Source: an uncultured Bacillota bacterium (lineage in GTDB: Bacteria; Bacillota; Clostridia; Peptostreptococcales; Anaerovoracaceae). Taken from it: a DNA stretch of 14,079 nucleotides. The first letter of the stretch is position 1. The number at the start of each line of letters is the position of its first letter. The DNA is taken from positions 1 to 14,079 of the forward strand of contig CAMNJK010000015.1 of assembly GCA_946541435.1 (NCBI GenBank), read 5' to 3'. The translations under genes were made by a program, and so were the position numbers. A model generated the notes under the pieces. It was not told where the DNA came from. It searched no databases and saw only the letters and a program-made list of their open reading frames with translations. This document shows positions 1 to 5,449 of the stretch, piece by piece.

Positions 1-274
1 TGTATTCGAAGTTCAGCTCCGTCGGTTTGTCGGAGATCTGCTCCATGTTCTTGAATCCGACCCAGGGAAGGCCTTCCTTGTTGGTCTGGTCGAAACGCGG
101 CGAACATTCATCCGCTACGAATACACCGACCGTCTTGAAGAAGCATCCGCCCCATCCTGTTTCGTAGCACTTGGCGACCATGTCGTAATTGCCGCCGACC
201 GGTGATGAGGAAAGGAAGAACGGGTTCAGGCAATCTACGCCCAGATATTTGATGGAAAGATCTTTCTTAGCCAT
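1..274 (-). CDS. preA: NAD-dependent dihydropyrimidine dehydrogenase, subunit PreA (N-terminal 91 residues; cut by window edge)
   Basis: FMN/4Fe-4S subunit that reduces uracil or thymine to the 5,6-dihydro form in the cytoplasm, using electrons delivered by PreT. The visible 91 residues match the start of E. coli PreA closely: a KDLSI start, the FMN-side loop LSSSPVGGNY (residues 21-30), GWGGCFFKT (40-48) with the conserved active-site Lys at 47, the SPRFD motif, and VGFKNMEQI. The start is ATG at 274. It lies one base after the preT stop and has a strong AAGGGGG site about 8 bases upstream, so it is almost certainly co-transcribed and perhaps translationally coupled with preT. The rest of the barrel, the catalytic NxSCP loop and the C-terminal ferredoxin domain lie past position 1 and cannot be checked. 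The identification is firm, but whether the full gene is intact is unknown. Confidence 0.93.
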   Translation of the reverse strand, partial: MAKKDLSIKYLGVDCLNPFFLSSSPVGGNYDMVAKCYETGWGGCFFKTVGVFVADECSPRFDQTNKEGLPWVGFKNMEQISDKPTELNFEY

Positions 275-275
275 T

Positions 276-1547
276 CTATTTCACCCCCTTCTTCTCAAGA
301 TACTCGATCATGGCTGCTGCAGCCTCCTTGCCTCCGGCAACCGCTTCGACGACAGTCTTGCCGCCGTTGACGATATCGCCTGCAGCGAAGAACTTGCCGC
401 CGGCCTTGCCCTTCGGCGCCTTGATCAGACCCTTGCGTCCATCCAGTGTCACCGGAGCGACCTCTGTCATGTCTTCAGGGCTCTGTCCTGTTGCGAACAC
501 CAGGGTGTCGGCGCTGAATTCCGCCTTCGCGGCCTTGTCATAGAATCCTGCAGCCTCAACCTTCTTGATCTTTGTCTTGGTGCCTATGGCAGCCACCGGA
601 TAAAGACCTGTGGTGATGCCGATGCCCAGGGACAATGCATAGTGGAATTCATTGATATTCGCAGGCGCTTCTTCGATGGTTCTTCTGTAGAGGATCCGAA
701 CGTCTTCCGCGCCCAGAAGCTTGGCAGTTACAGCGCAGTCTACTGCAACGTCACCGCCGCCGACCACGATGACCCGCTTGCCGGGATCAAAGTCTTTTTT
801 CTTTGTTCTGGCTTCCTTCAGGAAGTCGATGGCTGACATGACGCCCTTCAGCTCAGCGCCCGGGAACTCATGCATGTCCAGCTTGGACTTCCAGAGACCG
901 GTGCCGATGAAGACTGCATCGAATCCTTCCAGATCCGCCGCCTTCACTTCTGTGTTGAACACGAACTTGACGCCGAGGCCCTTGACCTGAGCGATGTCGT
1001 GATCCACGACAGCCTGGGGCAGTCTGGACGGTGTGATGCCGTAAGTCAGAACGCCGCCTGCTTTTGCTTCTCTTTCATAAATTGTAACTTTGTAACCGGC
1101 CTTCGCCAGTTCCGCTGCACAGGCCAGGGATGCCGGACCGGCTCCCACGCATGCGATCTTGCCGGGTTTCTTTTCCTTCGGCGCTTCCAGCGTCTTCATC
1201 TTGAAAATCTTTTCCTGTTCGATCGCGTATCTCTGCAGCTTGCCGATCTCGATCGGTCTGTCGATGCCGCATCTGGAACATGCTTCCTCGCAGAGGTTGT
1301 CATACGGGCAAACTCTCGCGCAGCTGCCTCCCAGGACATTGGCGCTTCTGATGGTTTCAGCTGCGCCTCTCACATTTCTGAAACGAATCGACCGGATGAA
1401 TTTCGCCGGATCCGTCCCTGCGGGGCAGCCTTTACTGCACGGTGCATCGTGACAGAGAAGGCATCTCGCTGCTTCTTCCATAGCGGTTCTGTGAGTGAAG
1501 CCCGCTACAGCCTCCGCAGTGTATTTTCCTTTTGCAATCTTACTCAA
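276..1547 (-). CDS. preT: NAD-dependent dihydropyrimidine dehydrogenase, subunit PreT
   Basis: FAD and Fe-S subunit that oxidises NAD(P)H and passes electrons to PreA for pyrimidine ring reduction. It has 423 residues, the usual length (E. coli PreT is about 412). The N-terminal helical domain carries two Cys sets: C29, C32, C37, C41 in CLLCHDAPCSKGC and C76, C80, C86, C90. An FAD-binding GxGPxS loop follows at 135-140, a second dinucleotide loop VVGGGDVAVD at 261-270, and the C-terminal FAD motif AAGDIV at 388-393. Near-identical stretches to E. coli PreT include the TDPxKFIRSIxFRN segment. The start codon is TTG. It is chosen because AAGGAGG sits 7 bases upstream and no in-frame ATG is available there. 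It lies 113 bases after the hydrolase gene and 1 base before preA. Arg codons are mostly AGA (14 of 19), as in the hydrolase. Glutamate synthase small-chain-like oxidoreductases are the nearest alternative, but linkage to preA settles it. Confidence 0.94.
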   Translation of the reverse strand: MSKIAKGKYTAEAVAGFTHRTAMEEAARCLLCHDAPCSKGCPAGTDPAKFIRSIRFRNVRGAAETIRSANVLGGSCARVCPYDNLCEEACSRCGIDRPIEIGKLQRYAIEQEKIFKMKTLEAPKEKKPGKIACVGAGPASLACAAELAKAGYKVTIYEREAKAGGVLTYGITPSRLPQAVVDHDIAQVKGLGVKFVFNTEVKAADLEGFDAVFIGTGLWKSKLDMHEFPGAELKGVMSAIDFLKEARTKKKDFDPGKRVIVVGGGDVAVDCAVTAKLLGAEDVRILYRRTIEEAPANINEFHYALSLGIGITTGLYPVAAIGTKTKIKKVEAAGFYDKAAKAEFSADTLVFATGQSPEDMTEVAPVTLDGRKGLIKAPKGKAGGKFFAAGDIVNGGKTVVEAVAGGKEAAAAMIEYLEKKGVK

Positions 1548-1554
1548 TTTACTT

Positions 1555-1561
1555 CCTCCTT
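1555..1561 (-). promoter_or_regulatory. Shine-Dalgarno site that fixes the TTG start of preT
   Basis: AAGGAGG on the minus strand, 7 bases before TTG at 1547-1545. An ATG further upstream (GATGAAG) is out of frame and stops after seven codons, so the site supports initiation at TTG. Confidence 0.8.
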
Positions 1562-1607
1562 CTTCATCGTCTGCGATAAACGCTCTAAATCAGTGGAAAT
1601 AACATTG

Positions 1608-1628
1608 TCAGAACGGATCAGGTTCTGA
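1608..1628 (-). other. Intercistronic inverted repeat between hydrolase gene and preT
   Basis: A perfect 7-base stem, TCAGAAC / GTTCTGA, with a 7-base loop, lies about 33 bases after the hydrolase stop codon. No T run follows on the minus strand, so it is not a standard terminator. It could be an mRNA processing or stability element, a weak attenuator, or chance. The remainder of the 113-base gap shows no ORF or promoter that I can support. Confidence 0.35.
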
Positions 1629-1660
1629 TGTGATCTTGATTACCATGCCGATCCCGGCGA

Positions 1661-2968
1661 TTAAAACTCGTCAGAAGCGTCGCACTTCAGTACTGCGTTC
1701 AGTGTTGCTGTAGCAGCTGCGGTGCAGTCCTCATCGGATACATGCTCCGGTTCGCAGTGGGACAGGCCCTTCTCTGTTCTGGAGAAGATCATTGTTGTCG
1801 GGATGACATATGCGCAGAACTGTGCATCGTGGCCAGCGCCGGACAGGATCTTCTGCCACTTGGTTCCGAGTTCCTTGTTCATCTCATCCATGGATTCTTC
1901 TACGAAGCCGACCAGTCTCTTGTCGAAGTAAACGGTGTCTCTTACCCACTGTTCCTTGATCTCGCACTTGCACTGCTGCCATTCCTTCGCAGCCAGCTCT
2001 TTCAGGATCTCCATGCAGTGTTTTCTGACGCCGTCATCAGGATGTCTTACATCCAGGGACATATAGACTTCATCAGGAATTACTGTGTGGATGCAGGGAT
2101 GCGCCTGGATCTCGCCTGTGGTGAATACGAATTCCGGCATGCCCTGAGCTACGACTTCCTTGTTGTACTCATCGTACTTCTTGTGCAGCTCGCACAGGAA
2201 GTCTGCGCATGCGTGCAGAGCATCATGTCTCTTCGCCATCGGGAATGTACCTGCGTGAGCGGAGAATCCATAGAATCTGATCGCATAGTTGAACATACCC
2301 ATAACCAGCTGTACAGCGCCGATCTCATTGCCGGCGTCCTCGAGGATCGGGCCCTGCTCCAGGTGAGTTTCGAACATCGCGCAGTACTTGTCCGGGCTCA
2401 GTCTGTTTTCCTTCGGGCCTTTCCACTTGCTTGCTGCCAGCGCTTCACCGAAGTTCGCGAACGGGGATTCATCCATTGGCTTGGATGCCATCATTTTGTC
2501 ATATTCGAAGTTGGGCTTCAGGGAATCCGGCAGATAATCATAGCAGATGATTCCGGAAACCATCATAGCCGGCGGATACAGGGATCCTTCTTCGTTTGTC
2601 CAGATCATTGCTGTGATCGGGTGCTTGTGCGGAATGTTCTCAGCAGCGATGGTCTCCAGTACTTCCATACCGGTCATGACGCCTTCGATACCATCGTAGT
2701 TGCCGCCGTTCTTAACGGAGTCGACGTGGGAACCCATAACGATTCTCTTCGCGTTGGGATCGGAGCCTTCCAGTGTTGCGTACATGCAGGCAACGTCATC
2801 GCACTCGACCTTAGCGCCGATGGCTTCCATTCTCTTCTTGAACTCTTCTCTAGCCATGTCAGCTTCTTTTGACAGGGAGTATCTTGTGATGCCGCCGTGA
2901 CCTGCGTCACCATACTTAGCAAAGGTTCTGATCTTGTCGGACATTCTCTCTAAACTACACTGATACAT
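1661..2968 (-). CDS. M20-family Zn-dependent amidohydrolase (N-carbamoyl-amino acid hydrolase / beta-ureidopropionase type)
   Basis: Hydrolyses a carbamoyl amide. In this operon the likely reaction is N-carbamoyl-beta-alanine to beta-alanine, CO2 and NH3, the final step of reductive pyrimidine breakdown in the cytoplasm. Its 435 residues are close to the family norm of about 410-430. Family motifs in order: GSHVDSVKNGGNYDG (79-93; candidate metal ligands H81 and D92), TNEEG (124-128; catalytic/metal Glu pair E126-E127), ETHLEQG (200-206; H202), FSAHAGTFPMAKRHDA (235-250; dimer-lid His and substrate Arg247), SGAGHDA (376-382) and GLSHCEPE (401-408; H404). ATG at 2968 has AGGAGG 8 bases upstream. 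It is first in its unit, with its own promoter and operator upstream, and preT and preA follow. All 14 Arg codons are AGA. Allantoate amidohydrolase or L-N-carbamoylase specificity cannot be excluded by sequence; the pyrimidine role is inferred from preTA. Confidence 0.85.
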   Translation of the reverse strand: MYQCSLERMSDKIRTFAKYGDAGHGGITRYSLSKEADMAREEFKKRMEAIGAKVECDDVACMYATLEGSDPNAKRIVMGSHVDSVKNGGNYDGIEGVMTGMEVLETIAAENIPHKHPITAMIWTNEEGSLYPPAMMVSGIICYDYLPDSLKPNFEYDKMMASKPMDESPFANFGEALAASKWKGPKENRLSPDKYCAMFETHLEQGPILEDAGNEIGAVQLVMGMFNYAIRFYGFSAHAGTFPMAKRHDALHACADFLCELHKKYDEYNKEVVAQGMPEFVFTTGEIQAHPCIHTVIPDEVYMSLDVRHPDDGVRKHCMEILKELAAKEWQQCKCEIKEQWVRDTVYFDKRLVGFVEESMDEMNKELGTKWQKILSGAGHDAQFCAYVIPTTMIFSRTEKGLSHCEPEHVSDEDCTAAATATLNAVLKCDASDEF

Positions 2969-2986
2969 AACATTAGCCTCCTTTTT

Positions 2987-3007
2987 TCATTTGATTATGA
3001 AAATCAT
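2987..3007 (-). other. Possible six-codon leader ORF in the 5' UTR of the hydrolase gene
   Basis: ATG at 3007 opens a reading frame coding MIFIIK that ends in TGA just before the hydrolase Shine-Dalgarno. A GGGAGAG run at 3013-3019 sits 5 bases upstream of it. Inside the same stretch TTTTCAT / ATGAAAA (2984-3003) can form an AU-rich 7-bp hairpin abutting the real ribosome site. Both are short enough to be chance. Confidence 0.25.
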
Positions 3008-3023
3008 TTTATCTCTCCCGGCG

Positions 3024-3037
3024 TGAAACCGGTTACA
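3024..3037 (-). promoter_or_regulatory. Operator: cre-like / LacI-family binding palindrome
   Basis: TGTAACCGGTTTCA on the minus strand is a 14-base palindrome with one mismatched pair. It matches every defined position of the published cre consensus TGWAANCGNTNWCA in both orientations. It begins about 13 bases after the -10 box, so it would cover roughly +7 to +20, a position suited to repression. Candidate binders are the LacI-type protein encoded at 4406-5419, whose recognition helix (VSVATVSRV) resembles that of CcpA, or a CcpA encoded elsewhere. Confidence 0.7.
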
Positions 3038-3049
3038 TTACATACTTTC

Positions 3050-3077
3050 ATTATAAACATTATTCTGAATATTTCAA
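3050..3077 (-). promoter_or_regulatory. Sigma-A type promoter of the hydrolase-preT-preA unit
   Basis: On the minus strand, -35 TTGAAA at 3077-3072, a 16-base spacer, and -10 TATAAT at 3055-3050. The start site should fall near 3043, giving a 5' UTR of about 75 bases before the ATG at 2968. The surrounding AT-rich stretch (about 3040-3110) stands out from the GC-rich genes, and the upstream terminator makes a fresh promoter necessary. Confidence 0.75.
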
Positions 3078-3107
3078 GACCTTTTCATAGAAATTTGCGG
3101 TTTTTTC

Positions 3108-3134
3108 AAAAAAAGAAGGACTTTCGTCCTTCTT
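3108..3134 (-). terminator. Rho-independent terminator after the PreA-like gene
   Basis: On the minus strand, AAGAAGGAC, loop GAAA, GTCCTTCTT form a perfect 9-bp stem with a GNRA tetraloop, running straight into a T run (seven T in all). It closes the smc-to-PreA-like run about 123 bases after the last stop codon and separates it from the promoter at 3050-3077. Confidence 0.85.
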
Positions 3135-3257
3135 CCACTTTTATTCTTTCTTTTTTTTGCATTTCTTTTGTACTTATGATGCCCTTCCGGTCCGGATCCG
3201 CCCCGGCCTGATCCCCCGCCGCCGGAAATGGCGGTACCGGTTTCAGTCTGTCTCTTC
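3135..3257 (-). other. 3' untranslated region of the PreA-like gene
   Basis: This 123-base stretch between the stop codon at 3258-3260 and the terminator has a GC-rich half (about 3180-3240), including a CCGCC / GGCGG hairpin, and an A-rich half. A partial copy of the operator, TGAAACCGGTACCG at 3232-3245, lies near its start. I see no supported gene. An ORF running through it has no ribosome site and ends in the terminator T run. Confidence 0.5.
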
Positions 3258-4367
3258 CTACAGTTCCAGGGACAGTTTTTTCTCCGGACAGATGGAGGTG
3301 CAGAGTCCGCACCCCGTACAGCTGGTCCGGTCCACATGCACCGTATTGCCAGCCTTTGTGATGGCTCCGTACATGCAGGTCTCCACGCATCTGCTGCAGT
3401 TTTCCTTGCAGGGAACGCCGGTCACGGTACTGACAAAGGGCTCATAACGCATCTCATCGAATGACTTGAGGTTCTCCAGTGCCCTGCCCCTGATCTCGTC
3501 GATCCGGGAGATCCCGTGGCTTACGACCCAGGCATCCATATCCTTCACGATCTGCGACACCACATGCTTCCCCTGCATCATGACCGCGGTTCCGATCTGG
3601 ACCGTGGAAGCCCCCAGCATGAGGAACTCCAGGGCATGACGGGCAGAACTGATGCCGCCGATCCCTGAGATGGGGATGTCTACCGTCTGGGCAATGGTAG
3701 CGACCGATGACAGCGCCATGGGACGGATATAGTCCCCGGAAATACCTCCATAGGTGGAGAGGGTCGGCCTGGCTTCTTCCAGATCCACATCCAGAATGCC
3801 GCGCACGGTATTGATGGCGCTGACGCCGGAGCCGCCGGCTTCCCGCACCGCCTTGGCCACCTTGGAAATGTTGGTGGTGTTCTGTGACAGCTTGACGATC
3901 AGCGGGATATGGATCGCTTCCGAGACGGCCTTTGTCATCTCGTAGATCACATCTGCGTGGGATGCCACCACCTCCAGGGACTCCAGCATCGGATTGGACA
4001 CGGACAGTTCGATGGCGTCCGCCCCGAATTTCTCCAGCTTGCTGGCAAGATAGGCCAGTTCCGAGGGAGAATGGGCGGAAATGCTGGCGATGACGATGCC
4101 GCCATCTGATTTGGCGATCTTCATCTCCCGCTCCCAGCCTTCGATCTGGATGTCACTATACAGACGGATGTTCTGCGCCCCTTTATCGTCACAGGCGATC
4201 CTGGGGCCCACATCCAGCATGGTATCACTGACGATGCTTTCCGTAACCACTGCGCCGGCGCCTGCAGCGATGGATTCCCGCAGTCTGACGCCGTCCCTGT
4301 TCCAGGGACCCGCTGCGACGATGACGGGGTTTTTCAGTTCTAATCCCAGAAAATTGGTTCTCAACAT
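3258..4367 (-). CDS. PreA/dihydroorotate-dehydrogenase-like flavoprotein with C-terminal ferredoxin domain; altered active site
   Basis: 369 residues from ATG 4367, chosen because GGGAGGAG lies just upstream; an ATG at 4406 would add 13 residues that look unlike the family. A TIM-barrel FMN domain (about 1-310) keeps VKL (158-160), INTVRG (185-190) and the phosphate loops GIGGIS (235-240) and GASTVQIGT (252-260). A ferredoxin-like tail follows: C320, C324, C327, C331 (unusual Cx3Cx2Cx3C) and C350, C353, C356, C360 (canonical). The layout is that of PreA. However, three active-site positions differ: the Lys of the TKT/FKT motif is E43, the Asn of NxSCP is S122 and its catalytic Cys is N125. 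The substrate is therefore unknown; uracil or dihydroorotate is doubtful. It follows the LacI gene by 38 bases and is followed by a terminator. Cytoplasmic; needs an electron partner, possibly PreT or a homologue. Confidence 0.8.
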   Translation of the reverse strand: MLRTNFLGLELKNPVIVAAGPWNRDGVRLRESIAAGAGAVVTESIVSDTMLDVGPRIACDDKGAQNIRLYSDIQIEGWEREMKIAKSDGGIVIASISAHSPSELAYLASKLEKFGADAIELSVSNPMLESLEVVASHADVIYEMTKAVSEAIHIPLIVKLSQNTTNISKVAKAVREAGGSGVSAINTVRGILDVDLEEARPTLSTYGGISGDYIRPMALSSVATIAQTVDIPISGIGGISSARHALEFLMLGASTVQIGTAVMMQGKHVVSQIVKDMDAWVVSHGISRIDEIRGRALENLKSFDEMRYEPFVSTVTGVPCKENCSRCVETCMYGAITKAGNTVHVDRTSCTGCGLCTSICPEKKLSLEL

Positions 4368-4373
4368 GGGTCT

Positions 4374-4381
4374 CTCCTCCC
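4374..4381 (-). promoter_or_regulatory. Shine-Dalgarno site that decides the start of the PreA-like gene
   Basis: GGGAGGAG on the minus strand, 6 bases before ATG 4367. It favours this start over the upstream ATG at 4406, which overlaps the LacI stop as TAATG and whose extra residues are basic and non-homologous. Confidence 0.7.
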
Positions 4382-4405
4382 TTCGGGATCGCCGTGGCAG
4401 CTCCA

Positions 4406-5419
4406 TTAGAACATTTCTCCGATCCGCTCCTTGTGTCCGCAGGATTTCCTGATCCGCATCCTGGTGCGAAGAATGATCTGCCGTTCTTCCTTTGCCTCGC
4501 CGCTGATCATATCGAACAGGATACGGGCGCCGTAGATCCCCATCTTCCTGAGGGGCAGTTCCACCGTGGTCAGCTTCGGCTCGATGAGATTGGACATCCG
4601 GTCATCGCCGAATCCCACCACCGCGATATCCTGGGGAATGCTGAGACCGCTGTCCTTCAGCGCGTCCATGGCGCCGTAGGCGATCTCATCACTGGTGGCA
4701 TAGACTGCGTCCGGTCTGCCAGCGGCCATGAGACGCTTCACGCCGATATATCCGCCCTCGATGGAATTCTCCGTTTTCACGATCAGCTGTTCATCCGCCC
4801 TGATGCCGTTTGCCTTGAGCAGGTTCCTGTAACCGGTGAGCTGCTGCAGGCATTCCTGCTCCGGATCGTGGCCCTGCAGGAAGCCGATGGATCTGTGCCC
4901 CACTTCGATCAGATGGGCTATCATCTCGGCAGCGCCTGCCCGGCAGTCCACCTGCACCGAACTGATCTTGGGCATGCTCTTGTGTTCGCCGATGAATACC
5001 AGGGGGATCTTCTCCTTCTGGATCCTCTTCATATACTCTCTCTCCATGGATGAGAACATCAGGATGATCCCGTCCACCCGCCGGTTGATCAGCTGGGAGA
5101 TATATTCCCGTTCCGTCTGGACGTCCTTCTGTACATTGCACATGAAGGTGATATAGCCCCGCATGCGGGCCACCTCCTCCACGCCGTTGGCGATCTCCAT
5201 GTAGGATGGATTGAGCATGTGGGGAATGACGAGGCCGATGGTTTTTGTCGTGTTGAAGTTCAGTCCCTGCGCAAACCAGTTGGGCGTGTAACCGGCTTCC
5301 TGCATGACCTTTTCGATTTTTTCCTTTGTCGCCGGGGCCACTGTTTCAGGATGATTCATGACCCGGGATACTGTGGCGACGGATACTCCCGCGGTTTTTG
5401 CGATTTGTTTGATATTCAT
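4406..5419 (-). CDS. LacI-family transcriptional regulator
   Basis: A DNA-binding repressor or activator of 337 residues, the full family length. The N-terminal helix-turn-helix MNIKQIAKTAGVSVATVSRV (1-20) and the hinge helix region (about 44-58) are typical. A periplasmic-binding-protein-like effector domain follows, with IGLVIPHMLNPSYMEIANGV at 61-80 and later DAVYATSDEIAYGAMDALK and GFGDDRMSNLIEPKLTTVE. The recognition helix pair V15-A16 resembles CcpA, so a TGNAANCG-type operator is expected, and one occurs at 3024-3037. ATG at 5419 has a GAGGGGG ribosome site. It starts 30 bases after miaB, with no clear promoter between, and ends 38 bases before the PreA-like gene. Arg codons are mainly CGG/CGC where sampled. 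The effector is unknown; a pyrimidine or its breakdown product is only a guess from context. The family is certain, the target inferred. Confidence 0.92.
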   Translation of the reverse strand: MNIKQIAKTAGVSVATVSRVMNHPETVAPATKEKIEKVMQEAGYTPNWFAQGLNFNTTKTIGLVIPHMLNPSYMEIANGVEEVARMRGYITFMCNVQKDVQTEREYISQLINRRVDGIILMFSSMEREYMKRIQKEKIPLVFIGEHKSMPKISSVQVDCRAGAAEMIAHLIEVGHRSIGFLQGHDPEQECLQQLTGYRNLLKANGIRADEQLIVKTENSIEGGYIGVKRLMAAGRPDAVYATSDEIAYGAMDALKDSGLSIPQDIAVVGFGDDRMSNLIEPKLTTVELPLRKMGIYGARILFDMISGEAKEERQIILRTRMRIRKSCGHKERIGEMF

Positions 5420-5449
5420 GATCCTGTCCCCCTCACCTGTCCGCTTCGA

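Noticed and set aside
1549..1572. Seven-codon frame starting at the ATG just upstream of the preT ribosome site
   Set aside because: Its stop overlaps the TTG start of preT, but it has no ribosome site of its own; most likely chance.
1742..2872. Long plus-strand open frame (376 codons) opposite the hydrolase gene
   Set aside because: Shadow of the minus-strand gene: no family motifs, no ribosome site, and the minus-strand product has all the M20 motifs.
3106..3390. Minus-strand 94-codon frame running through the end of the PreA-like gene into the terminator
   Set aside because: Ends inside the terminator T run, overlaps the conserved ferredoxin tail in another frame, and has no ribosome site.
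4368..4406. Upstream ATG for the PreA-like gene overlapping the LacI stop (TAATG)
   Set aside because: The 13 added residues are basic and unlike the family, and a strong GGGAGGAG precedes the internal ATG at 4367. A coupled start remains possible.
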